Below, in pieces: positions 1-9,070 of a DNA stretch of 64,000 nt. The notes below the pieces were generated by a model that saw only the letters and a list, made by a program, of their open reading frames with translations, did not search any database and was not told where the DNA came from. The position numbers and the translations under genes are program-made. Origin of the DNA: Tous-C4FEB sp044356555 (GTDB lineage: Bacteria > Verrucomicrobiota > Verrucomicrobiia > Opitutales > Opitutaceae); contig JBIKWB010000009.1 of the NCBI GenBank assembly GCA_044356555.1, positions 106,445 to 170,444 on the forward strand, read 5' to 3'. Position 1 is the first letter of the stretch. Each line of letters starts with the position of its first letter.

Positions 1-1136
1 TCCATGTGCGCCCCTTGGCGAGGATCGGCGTGTTCGTAGAGATGACTCCCGTCAAACTCCGCCAAGGCGAACGCGTCGCGAGGAAAGTGAGCCGGTACCC
101 AGTCCAAAATGACCCCGATTCCCCGTTGATGCAGATGGTCGACGAACCAGGCGAAATCCTCCGGGGTTCCGAATCGTTGGGTCGGGGCGAAAAAACCGGT
201 GACTTGATAGCCCCATGAACCATCGAACGGATGCTCGGCGATCGGCATGATCTCAACATGCGTGAACCCCATCTCGACCACATAGTCGGCGAGTTCCGGG
301 GCGAGCTCGCGATAGGTGAGCGGGCGGTTGTTGTCCTCCGGCTTTCGCTTCCAGGAACCAAGGTGCAACTCGTAAGCGGAGATCGGTCGATCCAGCTGGT
401 TCGCCTCCGCTTTCCGCCGATCCATCCAATCCCGGTCACTCCATTTAAATCTATCCGTCGCACAAACAATCGCTGCGTTCCCCGGCGGTGCTTCGAAAAA
501 AGTCCCGTAGGGATCGGTCTTCACGCTCACCCTGCCCGACTGGCCGCGAATCTCAAATTTGTAGAGCTCGCCGGCCCCAAGCCCGGGCACAAACAATTCC
601 CACACGCCTGAAGCACCCAAGGGCCGCATGGGAAAGAACCGTCCATCCCAACGATTGAAATTTCCCACGACGGAGACGCGGGCAGCAGACGGTGCCCAAA
701 CGGAAAATGCCACCCCGGGAACACCTACAATCTCTCTCGGATGCGCTCCGAGCTTTTCGAAAATGCGGTGCTCGTTGCCCTCATTGAACAGGTAGAGATC
801 CTGCGCGCTCAATGTCGGCAGAAAGCTGTAGGGATCGAAAAACTGCCGGGTCTCACCGTTGGGGAAAGTGGCGCGCAACTGATACCGAAAAATCTCGGGT
901 CGTTTGGCGATGAAGCCTTCGAAAAACCCTTCGTCCGCCATCCGCGTCAACTCATACACCGACTGAACCTTTGCATCGAGCTCGACGACCGAACAGCTCA
1001 CCGCATCGCACAACAGAGCCCTGACGACCACCCCTTGGCTTCGCCCGCGCTTGTGGGGGTGCATCCCGAGCACCCCGTGGGGCGCCGCGTGAGTTGCGCT
1101 TAGCAAGGCCGCCAGATCAGATTTGGAAGTTATCAC
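1..1136 (-). CDS. glgB: 1,4-alpha-glucan branching enzyme GlgB (N-terminal part, runs off window)
   Basis: Reverse-strand translation is open from a GTG at 1136 to the window edge (378 residues, no stop). It should introduce alpha-1,6 branches into glycogen in the cytoplasm. The N-terminus has the GlgB-type string GVLGMHPH, followed by a CBM48-like beta-sandwich (VAFSVWAPSAARVSVVGNFN, then YELHLGSWKR) and the start of a GH13 barrel (GVILDWVPAHF, conserved region I; HVEIMPIAEHPFDGSWGYQ). The catalytic Asp/Glu residues lie outside the window. The GTG start is chosen because MITSKSDLAALLSATH matches how GlgB proteins begin, but no strong Shine-Dalgarno is visible. ppc ends downstream (85 bp away, same strand upstream in transcription order), so ppc and glgB may be co-transcribed. 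Family assignment is firm; the exact start is not. Confidence 0.92.
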   Translation of the reverse strand, partial: MITSKSDLAALLSATHAAPHGVLGMHPHKRGRSQGVVVRALLCDAVSCSVVELDAKVQSVYELTRMADEGFFEGFIAKRPEIFRYQLRATFPNGETRQFFDPYSFLPTLSAQDLYLFNEGNEHRIFEKLGAHPREIVGVPGVAFSVWAPSAARVSVVGNFNRWDGRFFPMRPLGASGVWELFVPGLGAGELYKFEIRGQSGRVSVKTDPYGTFFEAPPGNAAIVCATDRFKWSDRDWMDRRKAEANQLDRPISAYELHLGSWKRKPEDNNRPLTYRELAPELADYVVEMGFTHVEIMPIAEHPFDGSWGYQVTGFFAPTQRFGTPEDFAWFVDHLHQRGIGVILDWVPAHFPRDAFALAEFDGSHLYEHADPRQGAHM

Positions 1137-1220
1137 GGTGGGAACATCGCGACCGTGACTCCTGCCACCCCTCTCGTCTAGTCGCGAATACCGAGCGATC
1201 TGCGTTCTCGCCCCCGGGGC

Positions 1221-3995
1221 CTAACCTGTGTTCTTCAGCCCCCCCGATATTCCATTGATCGTCAACTCCACCACGGCACGCGCCGCTTCGGCGTCCCCGG
1301 CGGAGAGTTTCTTTCCCGCCGTCTGAATCCGAAGACGGCGCAGCATGTCGACCTGGATATAGTTGAGGGGATCGATGTAAGGATTCCTCAATTGCACCGA
1401 CTTCAACAACACCGGTTCCCGCGCCAACATCTGCCGCTCGCCCGTGACCGCGAGAATCGTTCGCGCTGTTCGCTCAAACTCCACCGTGAGCAGGCCAAGA
1501 ATTCGCTTCCGGATCTTGGGGTCGTCGACCAACTCGGCGTAGAGGGAGGCGATTCCCATGTCCGCCTTGTGCATCGTGAGTTGGGCATTGTTGATCATGG
1601 TCTGAAAAAACGGCCACTCCTGGTGCATCGTCCGCAACAGTCTTTTGCCCGCAGGGCCCCGTTGCAGAATCGCCTCGAGGGCCGAGCCCAAACCAAACCA
1701 CCCGGGGAAATTGAAACGGCTCTGCATCCATGAGAACACCCAGGGAATCGCCCGGAGGTCTTCTACGCTGGTCGTCGCCCGCCGGAAAGTCGGCCGCGAT
1801 CCAAACTTCAGATTGCTGATTTCGTCGATCGGCGTCGCCTGCTTCCAAAAGACGAGAAATTCCGGATCGTCGTGCACAATGGCTTTGTAAGCGGCGAACC
1901 CCGCCGAACTCATCGCCGCCATCGCTTCACGCCATGCCGCCGGCACCTCGGCCTTGGTTTCCGCCGCGTGCGCTCCAAGCATCACTCCATAGGCCATCTG
2001 CTCGAGAATACGATGCGCCAGGTCGGGATCATGATACCGCGTGGAAAGCACTTCGCCTTGCTCGGTCACGCGGATTCCCCCGTCGCGTAGGCCGGCCGGC
2101 TGGGCCAAAATCGCCTTGGCCGCCGGGCCGCCACCCCGCGCGATACTGCCGCCCCGGCCGTGGAAAAGCGTGATCTTCACTCCCCGTTCAATTCCCACGC
2201 GCGCGATGGCCTCTTGCGCCTCAAACAGCGCCCAATTCGCGGTCACGTAGCCGCAGTCCTTGTTGCTGTCCGAATATCCCAGCATCACATGCTGGTGCGA
2301 CGGTTTCTGCCGCCCGGGCAACGTAAAGAGCGTCGCCAAAATATCCGGCGCCCGCTCCAAATCATCCAACGTCTCGAACAGCGGGGCCACCGGGAGCGCC
2401 GCGCCGGTGAGTTTCTGCAAGAGCTCCAACTCCAACACATCGGACACTCCGTCCGTCATGCTGATGATCGCGATGCCAAGCGCCTCGGCGCCAAACCGCT
2501 CAACCGCCCGCGCCGCGAGCGCAAGCGGATCCAACACGTGCCTCGTGCCCGCCGAGTAGTTCGCCACCGTCGCCGCCGGCAAAACCGTGGCTTTGGCCAG
2601 CTCGGCCAAAAGCAGAGTCTGTTTCTCCACTTCATTCAGCGCCCCATAGTCACCGCGCCCGAGAATCTCAGCCACCGCCGCTTCGTGCTGCGATGAATGC
2701 TGGCGAATGTCCAACCGGGCAGTGTGCAGGCCAAACACCTCGAACTGCTCGCCCATTACCTTCAAATCCCCCTCGACCAACATCGCCCCCTTCCCCGCGG
2801 CCAGGCTCACTCGGATTGTCTCGAGCGTCTCCTCCACCGTCGATCGGTCGAGATACCCGCCGACCAACGAGTCCGAAGAGAGCACGCTTCCGTCCCGCAC
2901 TTCGTTCACGGCCTGCGCCAGCCGCGCGCGCAGCACACCCAAGACGAGTCGATACGGCTCGTGCGGATAACGTTTGCTCAACTCCTCGACGTGCTTCGAA
3001 AGATGCAAATTTTCCCGCAGCTCCCGCTTCAACGCCGGCACCACCGAATCTCTCCGGTCGCTCACCGTGAGTGAGCGGGCCAGATCCCTCGACGCCAGGC
3101 GGAGTTTCTCGATCGCGAGTCGCCGATGCAGCAGGAGGACTTCCGCCGTGACCGCCCCCGTTACCCCGGGATTGCCGTCGCGGTCGCCACCGATCCACGA
3201 ACCAAACGCCAGCCAACGCCGCGGCGGATTGACCGTGGGATAGTGCCGCCCGAGGGCACGCTTCATGTCGGCATGCAAACGCGGCAGGGTTTCGAACAGC
3301 GTCGTGTCAAAATACCACAGACCCGTCTTCGCTTCATCCGTCACCTCCGGCCGGGCCGCGCGGCTACGATCGGTCAACCACAGCGAGGCGATCTCCCGCT
3401 CGACACATTCGTCCTCGAGCAACGCGGGATCGGTCAGCAGCGCGGGCTGCGAGCGCAACCGCAAGATCTCGCCCAGTCGGCGCAACTTCGTGAGCAAGGT
3501 TCGCCGCTTCGATTCCGTCGGGTGTGCCGTAAACACGAGCTCGATCATGAGCCGGTCCACCAAGGCCTGCATTGCGGCCGCACCCACTCCGCGTCGTTTC
3601 AACTCGATCACCGCCGCTTCAATCGATTCACGCATCGGCGGGCTCGCCGTACCTTCTTTGCCGCGGGCGGCGCGTCTCTGGCGCAGCAGCATGATGCGAA
3701 AATTCTCTTCGGCGAGGTTCACCAACTCGAAATAGAGCGTGAACGCCATCGCTTGGTTAAACGCCTCGGTCGGACTCAACTCCGAGATCCGCGCCGCCAA
3801 ACCACGCGCCGCTTTCTCGTCACCCGCACGCCGGGCCTTGGCCAACTGTCGCAAGGCCTCGACGGTGGTGAAGGTCTCCGGCCCCTCCAGCCGGGTGATC
3901 ACGCGGCCGAGCGCGCTGCCGAGCGCACGCACCTCGGCTCGGAGCGAGGCGATTTCATTGGGAGGGACCGGGAGCGGCGTCGTTGGTTTTGGCAT
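1221..3995 (-). CDS. ppc: Phosphoenolpyruvate carboxylase
   Basis: 924 residues, normal length for bacterial PEPC. It carboxylates PEP to oxaloacetate as an anaplerotic reaction in the cytoplasm. Hallmarks visible: catalytic histidine in VFTAHPTESKRR (His158), GGDRDGNP, the LGYSDSNKDCGY segment, the glycine-rich HGRGGSIARGGGP loop, and the C-terminal LKNTG tail that closes the active site. The ATG start at 3995 is divergent from the lptD-like gene, so the two share a very short promoter region. Followed on the same strand by glgB after 84 bp. Confidence 0.97.
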   Translation of the reverse strand: MPKPTTPLPVPPNEIASLRAEVRALGSALGRVITRLEGPETFTTVEALRQLAKARRAGDEKAARGLAARISELSPTEAFNQAMAFTLYFELVNLAEENFRIMLLRQRRAARGKEGTASPPMRESIEAAVIELKRRGVGAAAMQALVDRLMIELVFTAHPTESKRRTLLTKLRRLGEILRLRSQPALLTDPALLEDECVEREIASLWLTDRSRAARPEVTDEAKTGLWYFDTTLFETLPRLHADMKRALGRHYPTVNPPRRWLAFGSWIGGDRDGNPGVTGAVTAEVLLLHRRLAIEKLRLASRDLARSLTVSDRRDSVVPALKRELRENLHLSKHVEELSKRYPHEPYRLVLGVLRARLAQAVNEVRDGSVLSSDSLVGGYLDRSTVEETLETIRVSLAAGKGAMLVEGDLKVMGEQFEVFGLHTARLDIRQHSSQHEAAVAEILGRGDYGALNEVEKQTLLLAELAKATVLPAATVANYSAGTRHVLDPLALAARAVERFGAEALGIAIISMTDGVSDVLELELLQKLTGAALPVAPLFETLDDLERAPDILATLFTLPGRQKPSHQHVMLGYSDSNKDCGYVTANWALFEAQEAIARVGIERGVKITLFHGRGGSIARGGGPAAKAILAQPAGLRDGGIRVTEQGEVLSTRYHDPDLAHRILEQMAYGVMLGAHAAETKAEVPAAWREAMAAMSSAGFAAYKAIVHDDPEFLVFWKQATPIDEISNLKFGSRPTFRRATTSVEDLRAIPWVFSWMQSRFNFPGWFGLGSALEAILQRGPAGKRLLRTMHQEWPFFQTMINNAQLTMHKADMGIASLYAELVDDPKIRKRILGLLTVEFERTARTILAVTGERQMLAREPVLLKSVQLRNPYIDPLNYIQVDMLRRLRIQTAGKKLSAGDAEAARAVVELTINGISGGLKNTG

Positions 3996-4108
3996 GAATT
4001 CGGCGCACCATGAGGCGCGCCGGAACCCGGCAAAAGCTAAAACTACGCCAGCTTGCCGCCCATTCCCGTAGGCTTGCTTGCGCCGTAGGCGACTCCTTTG
4101 CTCCGTTG

Positions 4109-6205
4109 GTGCTTCGTCGTCTCATCCTCGTCTCCATCGCTTTGCTCGCTGCCTACCCGCACGCCACCGGGCAGACGCCCAATGCCCAACCCGAGGTCCA
4201 GTACGAGAGCTCCTCGGTCGACTTCACCACGGGAGAAACTGTCTTCACCAAGGCCAGCCTCAGCGATGGGCCCTCGCTGCTCACGGCCGACGAGATCCGC
4301 TACAACTTTATCACCAACGTCGCCACGGCCAACGGGAATGTCACCCTGACCCGTGGTCCCCAGCGACTCATCGCCCAAAAATTGATCTATCAACGGGGCA
4401 CCGCATCTTTCACCGCCGAATCGATCCGGGTCGGTTCCTACCCGTTCTACGTTTCCGGTGCCACGGCCTCCGGCACCGTTGATGAAATCAGCGTCTCGGC
4501 CGCCACCGTCACCTTTCGCGAGCCCGGCCGGTGGCAGCCGACCGTTCAATCCGGTCGCCTGTTTTATGCGCCCGGTCGCGATCTCCGCAGTGAAGACACC
4601 CGCTTCGGTCTGGGTCGGAACCAGCCGATTCCTCTGCCCAGGATTCAGCAAAACCTGAACGAACCTCTCCTTTCCTATGTTTCCGCCACCGCCGGCTATC
4701 GACAGTTCCTCGGCGCTTATCTCGAAGCCGGGCTTCGCGTCCCCGTCGCTGCCGGGGTAAAACTCGGCGCCGATATCGGCTTCTACACGGCGCGCGGCCT
4801 CATGGCCGGTCCTTCCGCCAGCTATATCGGCGAAAACGACGGCCAAAACCTGCGCGGTCTCTTTCGTTCCGGTTACATTCGCGACTCCGGTGACAAACTC
4901 ACCGACGTGCTACGTCGCCCCGTCCCTGAAGATCGCAGTCATGCCGAATGGCAACACACCCAGCGCTTCACCGAGAACCTCACGCTTGCCGCCCATTTTA
5001 ACCTGTGGAGCGATTCCGAGGTCATTCGTGATTTTCGCCCCAAGACCTTCTTTCCCGTCCAGGCACCCAATAACTTCATCGAGTCGCTTTACACCGGTCA
5101 CAACTACTCGATCTCACTCTTCGCCCGTCTCCAGCCCAATTCCTTCGAGTCCGTGCAAGAGCGCCTCCCCGAGTTGCGCTACGACCTGTTTCCCTCCGCG
5201 ATCGGTCACGGCATTTATCAACGCGCCCAAGCCAGCGTCGTGTCCCTCCGCGAGCGCCCTCCCGGAGCGATTGCGCCCCGCCTCGCCAGCGATCGCGCCG
5301 ACGCCTACTACGCGCTTAACCGGCCGTTTACGCCCCGCGAATGGCTCACCGTTACGCCCACCGCCGGCGCCCGCGTAACCCACTATTCGAACCCCGCCGG
5401 TGCTTCCGAGGCCAGCCGTCGCTACACTCGCGCCCTCGGTGAGGTCGGCGTCGATGCCGCTCTGCGGGCCAGCGCCACCTACGCCTACAAAAATCCCCAG
5501 TGGAAAATTGACGGCCTGCGCCATCTCGTGACCCCAAAGTTGAGCTACCGTTACATTCCGCAAGGCGACCTCGGCCGCCGCTTCATTCCCGGAATCGACC
5601 GCCGCGAGCCCCTCACCAGTTACCTGCGTCCGCTCGGCCTCGGCGAGCAACGTAGCATCGACGATCTCCGCGCCACGAACACCCTCCGTCTTGGCCTCGA
5701 CAACACCCTCCAGACTCGCGACGCCATCTACGGCTCGCGCGACCTGCTCGTCTTCAATAACGCCGTCGATTTCCGGTTTCACCGCGGCCCGGGCGAACGC
5801 GACTTCTCCGCGGTCCATACCGAAATCGCCCTGATGCCGGCCCCGTGGCTTCAATTCGACCTCTACGAGAGCTTCACGCCTCAAACCGGCACGCTCCAGG
5901 AGCTCAACACCGGTATCACGCTCCGCGACGGCGATGCTTGGTCGCTTCGCTTTGCCACCAATTTTCTTCGCCGCGAAAGCGAAGACTACCGCATCGAGGG
6001 GCGCATCCATCTGAACGAAACCTACGACGCGCTCGCCCGCTTCCAATACGACGCCCGCGAACGCCGCCTCAACGAACAGGCCTACGGGCTCGTCCAGAAT
6101 CTCGACAACACTTGGCTCGTCGAATACGTCGTTTCCGTCTACTCCGGTCGTCGCCGCGAAAACGGCTTTGGCTTCAACGTCCAAGTCGCGGCCCGCAATT
6201 TCTGA
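4109..6205 (+). CDS. LptD/OstA-like LPS-assembly outer-membrane protein
   Basis: About 698 residues from the proposed GTG at 4109. An ATG at 4010 would add 33 residues that do not look like a signal peptide, whereas from 4109 the protein starts LRRLILVSIALLAAYPHATGQ, a good Sec signal. Residues after the signal resemble the LptA/OstA beta-jellyroll (TADEIRYNF, TANGNVTLTRG, LIAQKLIYQRG: repeated strand patterns), and the rest is a long beta-barrel-like region of alternating polar/aromatic segments ending in the C-terminal Phe (VAARNF) typical of outer-membrane proteins. LptD inserts lipopolysaccharide into the outer leaflet. The family match rests on domain order rather than an invariant motif, so another OstA-like porin is possible. 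Confidence 0.68.
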   Translation: MLRRLILVSIALLAAYPHATGQTPNAQPEVQYESSSVDFTTGETVFTKASLSDGPSLLTADEIRYNFITNVATANGNVTLTRGPQRLIAQKLIYQRGTASFTAESIRVGSYPFYVSGATASGTVDEISVSAATVTFREPGRWQPTVQSGRLFYAPGRDLRSEDTRFGLGRNQPIPLPRIQQNLNEPLLSYVSATAGYRQFLGAYLEAGLRVPVAAGVKLGADIGFYTARGLMAGPSASYIGENDGQNLRGLFRSGYIRDSGDKLTDVLRRPVPEDRSHAEWQHTQRFTENLTLAAHFNLWSDSEVIRDFRPKTFFPVQAPNNFIESLYTGHNYSISLFARLQPNSFESVQERLPELRYDLFPSAIGHGIYQRAQASVVSLRERPPGAIAPRLASDRADAYYALNRPFTPREWLTVTPTAGARVTHYSNPAGASEASRRYTRALGEVGVDAALRASATYAYKNPQWKIDGLRHLVTPKLSYRYIPQGDLGRRFIPGIDRREPLTSYLRPLGLGEQRSIDDLRATNTLRLGLDNTLQTRDAIYGSRDLLVFNNAVDFRFHRGPGERDFSAVHTEIALMPAPWLQFDLYESFTPQTGTLQELNTGITLRDGDAWSLRFATNFLRRESEDYRIEGRIHLNETYDALARFQYDARERRLNEQAYGLVQNLDNTWLVEYVVSVYSGRRRENGFGFNVQVAARNF

Positions 6206-6299
6206 GTCACCTGCCCTGCTCCGACGCGGGAGCCCGCTTGCGGGCGATTTTGGCTCCGCGCCGCCAACACTTTCTATCTTCAACTCCCAATCGCCCACT

Positions 6300-7514
6300 A
6301 TGTCCCTTTTCGGCAGCCAGCAAAAAGTATTCCTCCGCCTCCTCTCCGTGCTGCGCCCGCACTGGCACACAGACCCAGCCTTGCCCCTGCGAATTCAACA
6401 GGAGTTCGCCGTCAATCGCTCCTTCGGGTCCCGCGACCGGAAACTTTACCGCGAGCTCATCTACACGACGCTGCGCTACCTCCCGTGGATTGAGCCGCTG
6501 CTCGACACCGATCCCGCCCGTGCCTCCACCATCGTGGCTTGGCTCGCCGCCGATCTTCCCGCCACCAAAGCCTACCGCGCCGGCACCTGTGGCGACTGGC
6601 CTCGTTGCCCCGCGTCCATCGCGTCCCGGGCCGCCCACCTCCATCTCGACCCGTCACTTCTCCTGCCCGCGTGGCTGGCCCGTCATTGCCCCGCCGCCGG
6701 CGTCGCGCCCGACCTCGACGCCCTGCACGCTCGCGCCGCCGTCTGGCTCCGCCTGCAAACGCCCGACCCTGCACCCGTGCTCGCCGAATTCTCGGGCCTT
6801 GGCTGGGCCACCCGTCCTGCCGCCGTCCTCCCCGGCGCGCTCGAGCTGCTCTCCGATGCCGATATCACCAAAACCAACTCCTTTCTCTCCGGCCTCGTCG
6901 AAGTCCAGGATCTCGGTTCGCAACTGATTCTCGCCTCCGCCGCGATCGCCCCCGGCGGACGTTGGCTCGACGCCTGCGCCGGCGCCGGCGGCAAAGCCCT
7001 GCAACTCGCCGCGATCCTCGGCCCAAACGGCCACATCGACGCCTACGACATCCGCGCCAGCGCCCTGAAAGAACTTCAAATCCGCGCCACCCGCGCCCGC
7101 CTTAACAACATCGCAATCCTCCCGGCCGCGCCCACTGGGCTTTACGATGGAGTCCTCGTCGACGCCCCGTGCAGCGGCACCGGCACGTGGCGCCGGTCTC
7201 CTCACCTCAAGTGGACCACGACTCCCGCCCAAGTCACTGCGGCCGCCGAGCAGCAGCTCGCGCTCCTCACTCATTACGCGGCCCTCGTTCGGCCCGGCGG
7301 CCAGCTCGTCTACGCGACCTGCTCACTCAGCCACTTTGAAAACGAAGATGTCGTCCGGGCGTTTCTTGCCGCCAACTCCTCGTTTGCCCCGGAGCTCCCG
7401 GCGTCCGACCGGGCCTTTGGCTTCACCGCCGACGCCGCGACCGGCGGTCTCACCATTCTCCCCGCCCGCCACAATACCGACGGCTTCTTCGTCGCCACCC
7501 TACGCCGGCAATAA
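6300..7514 (+). CDS. RsmB/NOP-family rRNA (cytosine-C5) methyltransferase
   Basis: 404 residues from ATG 6300 (MSLFGSQQK); an in-frame ATG at 6168 lies inside the preceding gene and is rejected. The N-terminal helical half resembles the NusB-like domain of RsmB, and the C-terminal half is a class I SAM methyltransferase: SAM-binding DACAGAGGKALQLA, the motif IV proline-cysteine pair in VDAPCSGTGTWRRSP, and the second active-site cysteine in YATCSLSHFENED. Family members methylate 16S rRNA C967 or related cytosines. It lacks the PUA-type domains of other NSUN-like enzymes. Sits 94 bp after the lptD-like gene and 65 bp before scpA. Confidence 0.88.
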   Translation: MSLFGSQQKVFLRLLSVLRPHWHTDPALPLRIQQEFAVNRSFGSRDRKLYRELIYTTLRYLPWIEPLLDTDPARASTIVAWLAADLPATKAYRAGTCGDWPRCPASIASRAAHLHLDPSLLLPAWLARHCPAAGVAPDLDALHARAAVWLRLQTPDPAPVLAEFSGLGWATRPAAVLPGALELLSDADITKTNSFLSGLVEVQDLGSQLILASAAIAPGGRWLDACAGAGGKALQLAAILGPNGHIDAYDIRASALKELQIRATRARLNNIAILPAAPTGLYDGVLVDAPCSGTGTWRRSPHLKWTTTPAQVTAAAEQQLALLTHYAALVRPGGQLVYATCSLSHFENEDVVRAFLAANSSFAPELPASDRAFGFTADAATGGLTILPARHNTDGFFVATLRRQ

Positions 7515-7579
7515 CCGAATCAACTTAGGCGCGCGTTTTTATTTGCCGCGCCCCATCGCCGCCCAAACCTCTCCGCACC

Positions 7580-8362
7580 GTGGCTCCCGAAACCGATTAC
7601 CGCATCAAACTTCAGGTCTTCGAAGGCCCGCTTGACCTGCTGCTTTTTCTCATCCGCAAGAGCGAGATCGACATCTACGATATCCCGATCGAGTCGGTCA
7701 CGAAGCAATACCTCGAAGCCCTTCGCGCGATGCAATCGCTCGACCTCGACGTCGCCGGCGAATTCTTTGTCATGGCCGCCACGTTGATGGAGATAAAGAG
7801 CCGGCTCCTGCTGCCCAAAGGCCTCCACGCCATCGATCCCAACGCCAACCCGGACGACGACATCGACCCTCGCTGGGAGCTCGTCCACCAGCTGCTCCAA
7901 TACAAAAAATTTAAAGAGGCCGCCGGCGAACTTGCCGCGATCATCCGCCGCCAACAGGACCTGATGGAGCGTCACGTTTCGTCGCTCTCCGCCGAGTTCA
8001 ACGAGCGCCCCCTGCAAGCCGTCGGCCGGATCGAGCTTTGGAACACCTTCAATATCGTCCTCCGCCGGCTCGCCGAGAAACTCGTCGTCGGCGAAATTCA
8101 CGACGAAACGGTCACCGTCTCCGATCAGATGGAATGGCTGCTCGCCCGCATTCGGACCGAGAAGACGTTCATCTTTTCCGACCTGTTTCCCAACGGCACG
8201 ACTCTCCGCCAACTCGTCGCCACCTTTCTGGCCGTGCTTGAACTCACGCGCCTCGGAAAACTTCACCTCGCCCAGAACGAAGCCTTCACCGATATCGTCT
8301 GCACGGCCCGCGAAGAAAACCCGCTTGAAACTGCGGCCGCCCCAAGCACGTTGCTCGCGTGA
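7580..8362 (+). CDS. scpA: Segregation and condensation protein A (kleisin)
   Basis: 260 residues with the ScpA N-terminal signature FEGPLDLLLFLIRKSEIDIYDI and the conserved VMAATLMEIKSRLLLP helix. ScpA bridges the SMC ATPase heads with ScpB in chromosome organisation. Starts with GTG at 7580. Unusually no scpB follows: the next gene is a short unrelated protein whose start overlaps the scpA stop (GTGA). The C-terminal winged-helix part (FSDLFPNGTTLRQLVATFLAVLEL) is intact. Confidence 0.95.
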   Translation: MAPETDYRIKLQVFEGPLDLLLFLIRKSEIDIYDIPIESVTKQYLEALRAMQSLDLDVAGEFFVMAATLMEIKSRLLLPKGLHAIDPNANPDDDIDPRWELVHQLLQYKKFKEAAGELAAIIRRQQDLMERHVSSLSAEFNERPLQAVGRIELWNTFNIVLRRLAEKLVVGEIHDETVTVSDQMEWLLARIRTEKTFIFSDLFPNGTTLRQLVATFLAVLELTRLGKLHLAQNEAFTDIVCTAREENPLETAAAPSTLLA

Positions 8363-8610
8363 CCAAAAAGCGAATACCTCCCGCGCCCAAAGCCGGCCTC
8401 CTCGGACTAGGATTAGACAACACCGATGGCCACAAACGGCTCACCACCGGCGAACAATTCGCCATCGTCGGCGGCTCCGCCGAGACTCACGAGCGGATGA
8501 CGGAGACGGTAGTGAAAACGTTCGAAGAACTTAAAACCCGCGGAAAACCGCTACATAAGATCGAGCCGAACGAACTCGCCGAGATTCTCCACAAATCCAC
8601 GCCGCGATAA
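8359..8610 (+). CDS. Small conserved protein of unknown function, coupled to scpA
   Basis: 83 residues starting at a GTG that overlaps the scpA stop by 4 nt (GTGA), which implies translational coupling. Basic N-terminus (TKKRIPPAPK), a glycine/leucine turn (GLLGLGLDN) and a helical C-terminal half (MTETVVKTFEELKTRGKPLHKI). No signal peptide, membrane segment or recognisable motif. Its position suggests a link with chromosome segregation, but that is only context. Confidence 0.7.
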   Translation: MTKKRIPPAPKAGLLGLGLDNTDGHKRLTTGEQFAIVGGSAETHERMTETVVKTFEELKTRGKPLHKIEPNELAEILHKSTPR

Positions 8611-8679
8611 CCGCAGCCCCGAGCCGCTACTTGCCTTTCGCCCTATTCCCGACCTCCTTCCCTCAACACCCATTCCACT

Positions 8680-9006
8680 ATGTCCGAAAAAATTGCCGAT
8701 CTCACCACCGCCGACTTTAAAACGACCGTCGCCGCCGCGACCACGCCCCTGCTTGTAGACTTTTGGGCTCCGTGGTGCGGACCGTGCAAAGCCATCGCGC
8801 CGATCCTCGAAGAGATTGCGACCGAGATGGACGGCCAGGTGAAAATTGCCAAGGTCAACATCGACGACCACGACACGATCGCCGCCGAGTATGGCATCCG
8901 GGCCATCCCGACCATGCTCCTCTTCAAAGGCGGCAAAGTCGTCGAGCAAATCGTCGGCATGATGCCCAAGGCCGCCCTCAAGGCCAAACTCACCGCCCAG
9001 CTCTAA
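8680..9006 (+). CDS. trxA: Thioredoxin
   Basis: 108 residues, standard for TrxA. Redox motif WCGPC at residues 32-36, buried Asp of VDFWA at 26, and the cis-proline loop IRAIPTMLLF. General cytoplasmic disulfide reductase. Followed 23 bp later by a strong intrinsic terminator. Confidence 0.97.
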   Translation: MSEKIADLTTADFKTTVAAATTPLLVDFWAPWCGPCKAIAPILEEIATEMDGQVKIAKVNIDDHDTIAAEYGIRAIPTMLLFKGGKVVEQIVGMMPKAALKAKLTAQL

Positions 9007-9029
9007 CCGAGATCTTGGCCAACCCTCCA

Positions 9030-9057
9030 GCCCCGACGCCCACGTCGGGGCTTTTTT
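9030..9057 (+). terminator. Intrinsic terminator after trxA
   Basis: Perfect 9-bp stem GCCCCGACG / CGTCGGGGC (9030-9038 and 9043-9051) with a 4-nt loop and a run of six T at 9052-9057. It ends the upstream plus-strand run; the next gene starts only 13 bp later, so that gene needs a promoter within or upstream of the hairpin, or read-through. Confidence 0.93.
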
Positions 9058-9070
9058 GTAAACATCCGCC

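Noticed and set aside
6..1103. Three plus-strand open frames at the left edge
   Set aside because: They lie opposite the glgB reading frame, which matches a real family over its whole length.
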